Below are positions 48,677 to 58,916 of a stretch of 64,000 nt of DNA, piece by piece; the stretch's first letter is position 1; each line of letters starts with the position of its first letter. Position numbers and translations under genes: made by a program. The notes beneath the pieces were generated by a model. It worked only from the letters and a program-made list of their open reading frames with translations, was not told the DNA's origin and searched no databases. Source of the DNA: Gemmatimonadaceae bacterium (GTDB lineage: Bacteria > Gemmatimonadota > Gemmatimonadetes > Gemmatimonadales > Gemmatimonadaceae); NCBI GenBank assembly GCA_037721215.1, contig JBBJNV010000015.1, forward strand, positions 35,001 through 99,000, written 5' to 3'.

Positions 48677-51534
48677 TGTCGAGCCTCCGGACACTAAGCC
48701 GCCTGGCTGCGATCACAAGCGTGCTGGGGATATCGTCATTGACGCCATCCGTGTCCGCCGCGCAGGCCGCGCCCGCGCTGATCATTCGCAATAACCACGA
48801 GATTCGGTACGCCGGTGCGATCCACACGGCGGTCAACCTCCCGGATGGGGATTACCGAAACGCTTCCACTCACGCGGTGGTCAGCAATGGGATGCTGCGC
48901 ACCTACGTCTCGCTCGGGCCGGCGAGCGAAGTGCGGTTGGCGCGGCAAGAAGCAACAACGGGGCGCCCGTTGAATAACAACGGATTCACAGTGCGACCGC
49001 ATGCCAGCCGTCTTTCGCTGCAACTCGGCGCCGTACCAATCGGCGAGGTCGAGTTCGGCCTCGTCGTTATTCCACAGACCGCCGGGACGATCGACTCCGT
49101 CGCGAGCCGCTTCTCGCCGCTAACGATCTCGTGGGTACCCGCCCTCGACGGAACGCTCGAAGGAAGCGCTGTCACCAGCGGTTACACGGTCGGCCTGTCC
49201 GCCTTCGTTTCCAGCCAGGGATCAGTCGACTTCCGGGTGCGCGTGATTCGCTCCCTCGGCAACACCGAGCTGGCGTATGTCGCTCTTGTTCGCAGAGTCA
49301 CGACCCCGGGGGCGCGCGACGCGCGGTCCCGCTTCAATGGACGCGAGCTCGACGGCGGCGACTCGCCGGAGACATGGGATCGAGACTTCTGGTATACGCA
49401 CGGAGTGGATTGGACCACATGGCGCGCCGGGAATCTCACCCTGCTGTCGGTGAACGGGTTCACGCCAGTGCCGACAATTCAAGCGGCCAGTGGATGGGTA
49501 GAAGGCAGCCATTTCTATGTGTGGGAGCGAACGCGACAGCGCGGCGACACGATGTACCTGGTATCAGAGATAGCCGGCCCGAATGTCGAGCAGGCCAAGT
49601 CCCGGTACATGCCCGTCACACAGTACTCTGCGATCCGACAGGGAGACACGGTTTCTCTGAAGTCGCGACTCGCAGTCGCATCGAATCCGGATAGTGGGTG
49701 GGCCGAAAGTCAGCTACGCGGCTTTGCCGGTTATCGGACGGTCGAACGCCGGGGCAGCGACGTTCTGGTCAGTATCGGTGTGCCGAGCGTCAAGTTCGGT
49801 ACGAGCTATTTCCCGTATTCGACGCTGGCAGAAAACTTCGATTATTACAGAACGCCGGGAATGACATCAGAGGGCTTCTGGCCGATGTCGCCGGTAATGT
49901 GGGCCCAGTGGCGCAAGTGGGTGCCGCGAATGCGCACCGATCTGCATATCGTACGGTCGATGGGTTTCGAGAGCGTGAGACTGCACCACCTCGAGCTGCT
50001 TCGCACGATGAAACATAACGAAGCTTTCGCGTTCCTCGATTTCTTCACGGGTGAGGCGCGCAGCCTCGGGCTGGAAGTCTTCATCGACACCGAAGGGCCG
50101 GCGGAGTGGGTGACGGCGCTGCTGACCCGTTATCGAAGCATTGTGACTCGCGTCGAGCTGGAAAATGAAGTGCTGATCGCCGGCATCAAGCCTGCCGACC
50201 CTTCACGCTGGACATCCCTCTACAAAGCAGCCAAAGCCGTAGCGCCCGATGCACAGGTCTTTCTCACCTCTGCGGGCAATCACGCGATGTTCGACCGTAT
50301 CCGGTCGATGGGAGTGCCGTTCGACCGAGTTGGTCTTCACCTGTACAAACACGGACCTCGGTGGAAGGAGTCGTTCAGCTCGCACGTCCTGGGCAGTGCC
50401 GGGTACGCGAGCGACATTGGCAAGCCGATCACGATTGGAGAATTCAACTGGAAGGATCTGACGCGTATGTCGCCCGAGACGAGGCGCCGCGAGTTTGCCG
50501 CCATCTACGAGATGGTGCTCGCTCCGCGTCAGATTCCGGAGGTGCAGCAGTTCCAGTTCCACGAAACGCTCACATTCAATCCCGCTGTCGCCGGAAGTGC
50601 GAGCCGGCATTACGAGCCGCTGTCTCTGGACCGTCGTCCAAAGCCCGAGGCGTTCGAGTTGATGAGGCTCATTCGCAAGTACGGGCCGGAAGACGCACCA
50701 GTGCGCGAGCTGTCGATCGTCGCTGGTGAGGCTCGTATCGTCAGCGACCGCGGTTCCGCAGACTTCACCATCACCAACAAAACAAATCGAACAGTCACGA
50801 TTGGTCTGACAGCAATCGGGTTCGACGGCATACGCTCGAAGCTCGCTACCCCGGCCAACGTCACGTTACGCGCGGGCGCCACCGCGCAGGCACGCGTCAC
50901 GCTGGAGCTTACAGACGCCGGGCAAATCGGCACGTACCACCATTTCATCCGCGCGTCCTACGGAACACGGAACGCGCTCGGCTGGGGTGTCGCCGCGAAA
51001 AGTGGTGCCCCGGAGTTTTCGGCACCGCCACTGCCAGCCGGCAAGGTGCATTACCCGCAGGGTGCGGCGATCGTGTCGCAGATTGACTGGCGGCGTCCGC
51101 TCGGCGTTGCTTTCGGAGCGACCGCCAGCGTACTTGAGCTTGAAAGCGCATACCAGCTCGCGCACACACTCCAGTCCGCAACGGGGAAGAGAGTCAGGCT
51201 GTCGGCGATTGCCGACGTTCCCGATTCGATGCTGCGAGCGGGTACGTTGATTCTCGTTGGAACAGCGGCGTCGAACTCACATGTTGCTTCGAGCGGAACA
51301 ATCGTGCATGCTCAGTCGAAGCCGGGCGTGGGGATAGTGTGGCTCAAGCACGAGACCGCGCACGACCTGTTGGTATTGACGGGTTCCGACGCGAAAGCAG
51401 TCCAGGCGGCGGTGGTAGACTTCCAGCTTCGTTACTGGCCGAATGCAAAAGACGCCGCAATTCGCATCACCGGAATGGAGCGCGGCGCAGCGCTCGGGAA
51501 CCGCGCGGGCGGTGCGACGGTCGATCCACCATGA
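48676..51534 (+). CDS. Secreted multidomain protein, putative clan GH-A glycoside hydrolase
   Basis: 952 residues from ATG 48676, which overlaps the regulator stop. A signal peptide (LAAITSVLGISSLTPSVSAA) is followed by ~320 residues of beta-rich sequence (e.g. GEVEFGLVVIPQTAGTIDS), then a probable (beta/alpha)8 barrel at ~residues 370-650. The barrel has the two glutamates expected for clan GH-A: acid/base Glu498 in VELENEV and nucleophile Glu589 in ITIGEFNW, 91 residues apart. A beta-sandwich (~680-770) and a final Rossmann-like region (LLVLTGSDAKAVQAAVVDF) follow. I do not recognise the family; the N-terminal beta part loosely recalls exo-rhamnogalacturonan-lyase-type proteins. It opens a glycan-utilisation locus. 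Confidence 0.7.
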   Translation: MSSLRTLSRLAAITSVLGISSLTPSVSAAQAAPALIIRNNHEIRYAGAIHTAVNLPDGDYRNASTHAVVSNGMLRTYVSLGPASEVRLARQEATTGRPLNNNGFTVRPHASRLSLQLGAVPIGEVEFGLVVIPQTAGTIDSVASRFSPLTISWVPALDGTLEGSAVTSGYTVGLSAFVSSQGSVDFRVRVIRSLGNTELAYVALVRRVTTPGARDARSRFNGRELDGGDSPETWDRDFWYTHGVDWTTWRAGNLTLLSVNGFTPVPTIQAASGWVEGSHFYVWERTRQRGDTMYLVSEIAGPNVEQAKSRYMPVTQYSAIRQGDTVSLKSRLAVASNPDSGWAESQLRGFAGYRTVERRGSDVLVSIGVPSVKFGTSYFPYSTLAENFDYYRTPGMTSEGFWPMSPVMWAQWRKWVPRMRTDLHIVRSMGFESVRLHHLELLRTMKHNEAFAFLDFFTGEARSLGLEVFIDTEGPAEWVTALLTRYRSIVTRVELENEVLIAGIKPADPSRWTSLYKAAKAVAPDAQVFLTSAGNHAMFDRIRSMGVPFDRVGLHLYKHGPRWKESFSSHVLGSAGYASDIGKPITIGEFNWKDLTRMSPETRRREFAAIYEMVLAPRQIPEVQQFQFHETLTFNPAVAGSASRHYEPLSLDRRPKPEAFELMRLIRKYGPEDAPVRELSIVAGEARIVSDRGSADFTITNKTNRTVTIGLTAIGFDGIRSKLATPANVTLRAGATAQARVTLELTDAGQIGTYHHFIRASYGTRNALGWGVAAKSGAPEFSAPPLPAGKVHYPQGAAIVSQIDWRRPLGVAFGATASVLELESAYQLAHTLQSATGKRVRLSAIADVPDSMLRAGTLILVGTAASNSHVASSGTIVHAQSKPGVGIVWLKHETAHDLLVLTGSDAKAVQAAVVDFQLRYWPNAKDAAIRITGMERGAALGNRAGGATVDPP

Positions 51535-51623
51535 GAACGTCCCCTGAACATTGGACAGTTTGGTCACAGGGCCGGCAGCGAAGCCGCCGGTTTGCAGTTC
51601 ACCTTTATATGTCGAGAGATCGT

Positions 51624-54584
51624 ATGCAAAGATCACGTGTCTGGAGCTACATCCCGCTCGTTGCAGGTATTCTCGCTATCACCAGCGCCGGGCTCGAGGC
51701 GCAGGAGGCCGTCGTCAGCGGCACGGTCGTCGCCGCGGAGGGTGGCCAGCCTATTCCCTCTGTGGCCGTCGTCGTGCAGGGCACTTCGACCGGCACGCAG
51801 ACAAACGAGCTTGGCCAGTTCACCTTGAGGCCGCAGACGCTGACAGTGAATCTGATAGTGTCCCGAATCGGATATGTGCGACAGGTTGTTCCGCTCGCCG
51901 GCCGTTCGACAATCGAGATTCGAATGGTGCGCACCACTGTTGCGCTCTCCGATGTGGTCGTGGTGGGTTACGGCACCCAGGCTCGCAGCGACATCACCGG
52001 GTCGGTCACCAGTGTCGGTACCGAGCGTCTGGAGGAGAAGCCGAACACCAACTTTGCGCAGGCCATCGAGGGAGCTGTGCCGGGAGTGACAGTGACTACC
52101 GGCACAGCGGGTTCGGAGCCGAACATCGACATCCAGGTGCGCGGGCGAAATTCGATCTCCGCCAGTACAGCGCCGCTCGTCGTGGTTGACGGCATACCGT
52201 ACTACGGCACGCTCGCGGAGCTGAACCAGAACGACATCGCGTCGCTCGAGATTCTCAAGGACGCGTCGGCGACAGCCATATATGGCACGCGTGGTTCCAA
52301 CGGCGTCGTGCTTGTCACGTCCAAAAAGGGCGCTACCGGCAAGCCCCGTCTCACGTACACAGGCTACACGGGAACGCAACGAATTTCGAATCTCCCGGTG
52401 CTCATGAATGCACAGCAGTTCGCCGATTTCAAATGCGTGCGCACCCGCGCTACCCCCACCACCCCGTGCATGAACACTCTCACCGCGACTGAGCAGCGAG
52501 GGCTTGCCGCAGGAGTCGACACGGATTGGGCACGCGTCGGAACGCAGGACGGACGGCAGATGCAGCACGACGTCTCGGTGTCGGGCGGAAACGACGATAC
52601 CCGCTATTATCTCGGCGGATCGATCCTGGACGTGAAGGGTGTGGCGACGAACGACAACTTCGACCGCGCAACGGTGCGGTTCAACCTCGATCAGAAGATC
52701 AAGTCGTGGCTGAGCATCGGCACCAGCACGCAGGGCTCGAGGACGAAGCGAGACGGGGTGCCGACGGATTTTTCGTCAGCGTTCTTCTCCAATCCGCTCA
52801 TATCCCCGTATGACACTGCCGGAAACTTTCTGCTCGTTCCGTGGCCCGAGGATCCAATCACCAACAACCCGCTGGAAAATCTTCGCGCCATAGATTCAGA
52901 CGTCAGCAAGCGCGTATTCTCCAGCAACTACATCCAGCTCGGCATCCCCAGATTCAAGAGCCTGTCCTACCGGCTCAATGCCGGTTTCGACGTCGCTGAC
53001 CGGAACAGCAACCGTTATTACGGCCGGAACACCCAGACGGGGCTTTCCGTTGGCGGCCTGGGCACCGTCAGCAACACGAGGCGAAACGACTGGACGCTCG
53101 AGAACATTTTCCGCTTCGCCAGAACGTATGGCCGCCAGAATGTCGATCTTACAGGAGTGCTGAGCGAGCAATCGTTTGACCTCCAGCGGAACGGACTTCG
53201 TGGCCAGGGCTACCCCAACGATGTGCTGGACAGTCATTCGACTCTCCCGCTGCTGGCGGTGCCGGTTGATTCGGTAACGCAATCCCGGCTGCTGTCTCAG
53301 GTTGCGCGCCTCAATTATCAGTTTGATGATCGTTACCTGCTGACTCTTACTGCGCGCCGTGATGGTTACTCCGGATTCGGCGCGAACAACAAGTACGGAG
53401 TGTTCCCCTCGTTGGCCCTTGGATGGAACCTGTCAAACGAGAAGTTTTTTCCGTGGACTGAGCGCGTTGACGGATTGAAGTTGCGCGCTTCCTACGGCAG
53501 AACCGGCAATCAGGCGATTCGTCCATACCAGACTCTCTCGCAACTCGACGATCGCTCGTACCTGAACGGCGAGACGTCGGCTCCGGGTTACATACCGGTT
53601 TCGCTGGGCAACCCCAACCTCAAGTGGGAATCAACTCTGGCTCGTAACGTTGGCGTGGATTTGAGCATGCTGCGCGAGCGGCTTACGCTGACGATGGATG
53701 CGTACTCATCGAGCACGAGTGATCTGCTCCTCCGCAGGTCGATATCGCCGGTGCACGGCATCAACTCGATTCTTCAGAACATCGGTAAGACAGCAAACAA
53801 GGGATTCGAGATGGATCTTGGCGCGGTGCCGATCGACCGTGGCGGGTTCAGGTGGCGAACGCAGTTCAATGTGTCCGTGAACAGAAACAAGATCGTCGAT
53901 CTTTACGGCGACACGACTGACGATATCGCCAGCGGCTGGTTCATCGGCCAGCCGATTGACGTCAACTACGGCTACAGGTTTGACGGCATATGGCAGGTAG
54001 ACGACAGCGCGTCGGGACGAATTGCATCGAGCGCGCAGCCGACAGCAAGGCCTGGGTACGTCCGCGTTCAGGACCTGAACGGTGACGGCAAGATCGATCC
54101 TACGGATCGCACATTCATCGGCAGCCTCGAGCCGAAGTACACAGCTGGTATCACCAACACGTTCAAACTGAACCGGCTCACCTTCAGCGCTTTTTTCAAC
54201 ACGGTGCAGGGAGTCACGCGGTCGAACGCCCTGCTTGGCACGAACCTCGTGTTCACAGACGTGCGGCGCAACGCACCATTGCGTGTCTACTGGACTCCCG
54301 AGACGCCGATCAACACCTATCCGTCCAACAGCAACGGCAGCAATCCGCTCGGCGTTCCATTCTACGAAGATGCGAGCTTCGTTCGGCTCAAGGACCTGAC
54401 GCTGTCATACGATGTCCCGGTTTCTGCTGCAAGAAGACTCGGCAGCGAAACCCTGCGAATTTATGTCAACGGTAGAAATCTATGGACGAGCACTGAATGG
54501 ACCGGTCTCGATCCGGAGCTGAACAACCAGCGCGCGATCCCGCTGGAGCGAGTGATCACGGGCGGCCTTACGGTTCGTTTCTGA
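51624..54584 (+). CDS. SusC/RagA-type TonB-linked outer-membrane transporter
   Basis: 986 residues from ATG 51624, which has GAGAGAT upstream; ATG 51609 is an alternative, while the open frame back to 51339 is read-through of the previous gene's region. A signal peptide is followed by a carboxypeptidase-D-like domain (VSGTVVAAEGGQPIPSVAVV), then the TonB plug with LSDVVVVGYGTQARSDITG, LEILKDASATAIYGTRG and GVVLVTSKKG, then a 22-strand-type barrel ending ITGGLTVRF. It imports oligosaccharides through the outer membrane together with the SusD-like lipoprotein encoded 4 bases downstream. Confidence 0.96.
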   Translation: MQRSRVWSYIPLVAGILAITSAGLEAQEAVVSGTVVAAEGGQPIPSVAVVVQGTSTGTQTNELGQFTLRPQTLTVNLIVSRIGYVRQVVPLAGRSTIEIRMVRTTVALSDVVVVGYGTQARSDITGSVTSVGTERLEEKPNTNFAQAIEGAVPGVTVTTGTAGSEPNIDIQVRGRNSISASTAPLVVVDGIPYYGTLAELNQNDIASLEILKDASATAIYGTRGSNGVVLVTSKKGATGKPRLTYTGYTGTQRISNLPVLMNAQQFADFKCVRTRATPTTPCMNTLTATEQRGLAAGVDTDWARVGTQDGRQMQHDVSVSGGNDDTRYYLGGSILDVKGVATNDNFDRATVRFNLDQKIKSWLSIGTSTQGSRTKRDGVPTDFSSAFFSNPLISPYDTAGNFLLVPWPEDPITNNPLENLRAIDSDVSKRVFSSNYIQLGIPRFKSLSYRLNAGFDVADRNSNRYYGRNTQTGLSVGGLGTVSNTRRNDWTLENIFRFARTYGRQNVDLTGVLSEQSFDLQRNGLRGQGYPNDVLDSHSTLPLLAVPVDSVTQSRLLSQVARLNYQFDDRYLLTLTARRDGYSGFGANNKYGVFPSLALGWNLSNEKFFPWTERVDGLKLRASYGRTGNQAIRPYQTLSQLDDRSYLNGETSAPGYIPVSLGNPNLKWESTLARNVGVDLSMLRERLTLTMDAYSSSTSDLLLRRSISPVHGINSILQNIGKTANKGFEMDLGAVPIDRGGFRWRTQFNVSVNRNKIVDLYGDTTDDIASGWFIGQPIDVNYGYRFDGIWQVDDSASGRIASSAQPTARPGYVRVQDLNGDGKIDPTDRTFIGSLEPKYTAGITNTFKLNRLTFSAFFNTVQGVTRSNALLGTNLVFTDVRRNAPLRVYWTPETPINTYPSNSNGSNPLGVPFYEDASFVRLKDLTLSYDVPVSAARRLGSETLRIYVNGRNLWTSTEWTGLDPELNNQRAIPLERVITGGLTVRF

Positions 54585-54588
54585 GACA

Positions 54589-56247
54589 ATGACGATGACA
54601 CCCAATATCAATCAGGTATCCTCGATGAAAAGACTCACGAGTGCAGCGTTCGTGGGAATCGCGCTACTCGCCGCTGGCCCCATGGCGTGCAGCAGCGACG
54701 ATATTCTCACTGAACGCCCCAAGGACATCATCGCCGCCGACAATCTCTACAGGAACCTCAGTGGTTTCGAGGCGGGACTCAACGCGCTCTACGCCAACGT
54801 GAGACGCGAGCGATATGGCGATGCCAACGGCGATAACAACATCATCGCCACGGTCTACTCCATCGGGGTGGACAACGGCTTCGGCAATTATCTCTCGCCG
54901 CCGGAGCGTCCGTTCCAGGAATTCGGCGTGGTGAATAACTCGCAGGTTACCATCACCAACCAGTTCTTCAGCCTGCTTTACCAGACGGTCAACGCCGCGA
55001 ACACGATCATCGTTCGTGCAGAGAATCCGGAAGTGCAGTGGAGCGCGGCCGACAAGGCGCGTGTCGTGGCGGAGGCGCGGCTGATCCGCGCGTGGGCGTA
55101 CCGTCATCTCACGTATCTCTGGGGAGATGTTCCACTGAACCTGCAGGAATCTTCGGGCGAGAACATCAAGACCGATTGGGAGAGAACTTCGCGCGATTCG
55201 GTTCGAGGTGTGATCATCAGCGATCTGTTGTTCGCCGAGGCGAATCTTCCAGCGGTCGCGACGGTTCAGGGGAGGGTGTCCAAGGCGGTGGCACAGCACT
55301 ATCTCGCCGAGATGTATCTCGCGCGTAACGATCCGGCGAAAGCCGCCGAGAAGGCTAGCGCGGTCATCAACAGTGGATCGTACCGGTTGATTACCGCGCG
55401 ATATGGCGTGCGCGCCGCTCAGCCGGGTGTCGCGTTCATGGACCAGTTCGTGGACGGCAACGTGAACCGGAGCCAGGGAAACACAGAGGCGCTCTGGACG
55501 TTGCAGTACGCGCAAAATGTCAACGGCGGCGGCGCGAACATCATGCGCCGAAGCTGGGTGACACGCTACGAGAGCAACCGTGGACTGATGATTTCCCCGG
55601 AGTACGGCGGCCGCGGGATTGGACGGCTCGCTATCACGCGATACGCGTTGAACCTGTACGAAGCCCAGGACACCCGCGGAGGACCCTTTGCGATTCGTCG
55701 CTTCTATATTCTCAACAACCCCGCGACGCTGCTTGCGCCCGCAAAGCTCGGGGACACGCTGCGCACCAGAACGACCCCCGAGCGGCTTGGCATAGCTGCA
55801 GGCCCTACAGACCCACTCTGGCCAAGTACGCGAAAGTGGGACTGGACGGACCCGGTCGATCCGACAGGCCCGGCCCAGTATGGAGATCAGCCGTACATCC
55901 GCGTTGCGGAAACGTATCTGCTGCTCGCCGAGGCCGAGCTCAAGCGTGGAAACAGCGCGGCGGCAGCGGCCGCGGTAAACGTGTTGCGTGCGCGGGCAGG
56001 CGCCACACTGGCAACTGCGGGGCAGATGACGATGGACTATATCCTCGATGAGCGGTCGCGTGAACTGGTCACTGAGGAGCAGCGCCGGTACACGCTCGTG
56101 CGGATGAGCGTGTGGCTGGATCGCACGAAGAGATACAATCCACTTGCCGCCCGGACCGCGGCCGCGCGCGATTCGCTGCTGCCGATTCCGCAGTCGGTAA
56201 TAGACGCGAATCTCACGAAGCCGATGCCGCAGAATCCGGGCTACTGA
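54589..56247 (+). CDS. SusD/RagB-family glycan-binding lipoprotein
   Basis: Up to 552 residues. ATG 54589 has GAGA just before it; ATG 54625 (MKRLTSAAFVGIALLAAG) gives a more typical lipoprotein signal ending GPMAC. The SusD core is clear: ERPKDIIAADNLYRNLSGFE, the TPR helices VVAEARLIRAWAYRHLTYLW (residues ~160) and AVAQHYLAEMYLARNDPAKA, and the C-terminal VAETYLLLAEAELKRGNSAA plus LDERSRELVTEEQRRYTLVR. It lids the SusC pore and selects the glycan. Four bases separate it from both the SusC gene and the GH2 gene. Confidence 0.95.
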   Translation: MTMTPNINQVSSMKRLTSAAFVGIALLAAGPMACSSDDILTERPKDIIAADNLYRNLSGFEAGLNALYANVRRERYGDANGDNNIIATVYSIGVDNGFGNYLSPPERPFQEFGVVNNSQVTITNQFFSLLYQTVNAANTIIVRAENPEVQWSAADKARVVAEARLIRAWAYRHLTYLWGDVPLNLQESSGENIKTDWERTSRDSVRGVIISDLLFAEANLPAVATVQGRVSKAVAQHYLAEMYLARNDPAKAAEKASAVINSGSYRLITARYGVRAAQPGVAFMDQFVDGNVNRSQGNTEALWTLQYAQNVNGGGANIMRRSWVTRYESNRGLMISPEYGGRGIGRLAITRYALNLYEAQDTRGGPFAIRRFYILNNPATLLAPAKLGDTLRTRTTPERLGIAAGPTDPLWPSTRKWDWTDPVDPTGPAQYGDQPYIRVAETYLLLAEAELKRGNSAAAAAAVNVLRARAGATLATAGQMTMDYILDERSRELVTEEQRRYTLVRMSVWLDRTKRYNPLAARTAAARDSLLPIPQSVIDANLTKPMPQNPGY

Positions 56248-56251
56248 CATA

Positions 56252-58912
56252 GTGGCTCTGGCGAAGCGGTACGCGCCGCGGGTTTTCCTCGCGGCGCTCC
56301 TCTCGGCTACCGTGCAGGCGCAAAGTGCGCCGGTCGGGGTTGCGAGTGGGGCGCCGCGCACGCGGGTGAACATCAACGACGGGTGGAAGTACCGGCCGGA
56401 TGGGCTGAACCTGGCCGAGCGTCCAGCGATGCCGGACTCCGACTGGCAAGGCGTGAATCTGCCTCATACGTGGAATGTCACTGACCCCTTTGATGACTCT
56501 CCGAGTTACAGGCGTGGGATTGGCTGGTATCGGAAGCGCCTCACCCTGGACGAGAAACTCAGGGGCAAGCGGATTTTCCTTCACTTTGAGGGAGTAAATC
56601 AGGTTGCCGAAGTTTTCGTCAACGGTGCATTTGCTGGGGGGCACAAGGGTGGGTATTCGGCGTTTACTGTCGATATAACCGATGAAGTGAAATACGGCGG
56701 CGGCTCGAACGAGAATGTCGTCGCGATAAAAGTAGACAACAGCCATAGCCCGTTCATCGCGCCGCTCTCGGTGGGGTTTGCGCTCTACGGCGGGATCTAC
56801 AGGGATGTGTGGCTGATTGCGACCGACCCCGTGCACATCACGATGATGGATCACGGGTCGAGCGGTGTTTTCCTGACCACACCCGGCGTGTCTGCCATGA
56901 GTGGCCCGGTGCGTGCGCGCGGCTCGATCGTTAACGAGTCGGCCTCTCCCCGACAATTGCGAATAGTCAACACGTTACTCGACGTGCGCAGGAAGCCGGT
57001 TGCAGGGCAGTCCTCGACATTTCTGGCTCCGGCGGGAAGGGAAACGAGCTGGGAGCAGTTGCTGCCCTCCGTGCGCGCGCCGCGCCTCTGGTCACCTGGT
57101 GACCCATACCTGTATACAGTCCGCACAGAGGTTTACGAAGGCTCTGTGCTTCGCGACCGTGTCGAAAACAGAATCGGCTTTCGGTGGTTTGCTTTTGACG
57201 CGCAACGGGGATTCTCGCTCAACGGGAAAAAGCTCACGCTGCGTGGCACCAACCGCCATCAGGATCGGGATGGGTTGGGATCGGCGCTGAGCAATGAGCA
57301 ACATCTGCACGACCTGCGATCGATCAAGGAAATGGGCGCGAATTTTCTGCGGCTGGCGCACTATCCGCAGGATCCGGCAGTGCTTGCCGCGGCAGACAGT
57401 CTTGGATTGTTGATCTGGGAAGAAATTCCAGTCGTGAACTACATCACGCCTGCCGCCGACTTCACGCACAACTCGGAGGTCATGCTTCGGGAGATGATTC
57501 GCCAGCACTACAATCATCCGAGCGTAGTGATGTGGGGAACGATGAACGAGGTGTTCCTGTGGAGTCCGCAGGGGTTCAGAATCCGGAACCAGATCGACAC
57601 CTCATATATGTCGCGGACGCGCGAGTATGCGCTGCACCTCGACAGTGTCGCGCGCAAGGAAGATCCGGCGCGGGTGACGACGATGGCCGTTCATGGTAGC
57701 GGCGACTATGACGGATCAGGTGTCGCGCGGGTGTCGCAGGTTGTGGGTCAGAACATTTACAGCGGCTGGTATGGCGGAGTATTCGACGATCTGGGCAAGC
57801 AGCTCGACCGGCGTCACACCGCGAATCCTGCCGAGGTCGTCTTCGTGAGTGAGTATGGCGCTGAAGACGATTACCGCGTCGAGTCGCTCGAGCCCGAGCG
57901 GTTTGATTTCAGTGGAACCTGGATGCGGCGCTTTCACGAATCATACATTCGTCAGTTCAACGCGCGGCCATGGCTCGCGGGGACGGCGATCTGGAGCCAG
58001 TTCGATTTTTCGCAACCAGAGACGGGCGGATCAATCCCGTACATGAACCAGAAGGGGATGGAACGGTGGAACCGGGTACGGAAGGATGTTTTCTATCTGT
58101 ATAAAGCGAACTGGAATCCAGCGCCCATGACTTACATCGCGAGCCGTGGGTGGCCCCGTCGAACAGGGACACCTGCAGCAAGCAGCACGGGAATGGTGAG
58201 CCCTGTGGTGCACCAGCCGGTCGACGTCTACTCGAATCTCGAACGCATCGAGCTCTTTGTGAACGGACGCTCACTCGGCGTAAAAACGCCCGATGACGTC
58301 CGGCGTGTCACGTGGGATGTCCCATTCGTGGATGGACGGAACCGGCTGGAAGTACGCGGACTGGGTGTACAGCGAAAGATTACCGATACCATGAGCGTCG
58401 AGTTTCTCTACCGCCCGTTGCGACTTTCGGACGCGTCCGTTCCGTTTCGCGAGCTCGCTGTTAATGCCGGCGGGCGCACCCAGTATGCGGAGCCGAACGG
58501 GCCGATCTGGGAGAGCGATCGAGAGTACACCACTGGCAGCTTCGGCCATATTGGCGGCACCCGAAAAATCTTCGACAAGGATCTCGCCATCCGCGGGTCG
58601 GACGACACTCCACTGTTCTTCAACTATCTACTGGCAGTCGATAGCTATCGGTTCGATGTTCCTGACGGTGAATATGATATCGAATTGTTGTTCGCCGAGC
58701 CCGACGCGAAGCCCGGTGAGCGTGTATTCGGTTTCTCGATCAACGGTAAGACTGTTGTCGACGCCCTCGACCTTTCGAAGCAGCATGGAGTGGGGAAGGC
58801 AGCGACGATGAAGGCGACTGTCACTGCGACCGGAGGATCTGGACTGACGGTGAAGTTTATCCCGGTGAAAGGGAAAACAATCCTCAACGCCTTGCGAGTG
58901 AGGAAGCGCTGA
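56252..58912 (+). CDS. GH2-family glycoside hydrolase with C-terminal malectin-like domain
   Basis: 886 residues from GTG 56252. A signal peptide (VFLAALLSATVQAQ) precedes the GH2 sugar-binding domain (INDGWKYRPDG, VNLPHTWNVTDPF), an immunoglobulin-like domain and the TIM barrel. Catalytic acid/base Glu433 is in MWGTMNEVFLW and nucleophile Glu534 is in VFVSEYGAED. After a DUF4982-type segment (VDVYSNLERIELFVNGRSLG) comes a malectin-like carbohydrate-binding domain (~730-886, FRELAVNAGG, YDIELLFAEP, VKFIPVKGKTILNALRV). GH2 includes beta-galactosidase, beta-mannosidase and beta-glucuronidase. The hexuronate genes nearby make a beta-glucuronidase activity worth testing. Confidence 0.93.
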   Translation: MALAKRYAPRVFLAALLSATVQAQSAPVGVASGAPRTRVNINDGWKYRPDGLNLAERPAMPDSDWQGVNLPHTWNVTDPFDDSPSYRRGIGWYRKRLTLDEKLRGKRIFLHFEGVNQVAEVFVNGAFAGGHKGGYSAFTVDITDEVKYGGGSNENVVAIKVDNSHSPFIAPLSVGFALYGGIYRDVWLIATDPVHITMMDHGSSGVFLTTPGVSAMSGPVRARGSIVNESASPRQLRIVNTLLDVRRKPVAGQSSTFLAPAGRETSWEQLLPSVRAPRLWSPGDPYLYTVRTEVYEGSVLRDRVENRIGFRWFAFDAQRGFSLNGKKLTLRGTNRHQDRDGLGSALSNEQHLHDLRSIKEMGANFLRLAHYPQDPAVLAAADSLGLLIWEEIPVVNYITPAADFTHNSEVMLREMIRQHYNHPSVVMWGTMNEVFLWSPQGFRIRNQIDTSYMSRTREYALHLDSVARKEDPARVTTMAVHGSGDYDGSGVARVSQVVGQNIYSGWYGGVFDDLGKQLDRRHTANPAEVVFVSEYGAEDDYRVESLEPERFDFSGTWMRRFHESYIRQFNARPWLAGTAIWSQFDFSQPETGGSIPYMNQKGMERWNRVRKDVFYLYKANWNPAPMTYIASRGWPRRTGTPAASSTGMVSPVVHQPVDVYSNLERIELFVNGRSLGVKTPDDVRRVTWDVPFVDGRNRLEVRGLGVQRKITDTMSVEFLYRPLRLSDASVPFRELAVNAGGRTQYAEPNGPIWESDREYTTGSFGHIGGTRKIFDKDLAIRGSDDTPLFFNYLLAVDSYRFDVPDGEYDIELLFAEPDAKPGERVFGFSINGKTVVDALDLSKQHGVGKAATMKATVTATGGSGLTVKFIPVKGKTILNALRVRKR

Positions 58913-58916
58913 CGTG

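Noticed and set aside
51339..51623. N-terminal extension of the SusC frame
   Set aside because: It overlaps the end of the previous gene and has no signal peptide; the start with GAGAGAT at 51624 gives one.
54664..56376. 570-aa minus-strand open frame opposite the SusD gene
   Set aside because: Arg/His/Pro-rich shadow typical of high-GC coding DNA; the plus-strand SusD motifs explain the region fully.
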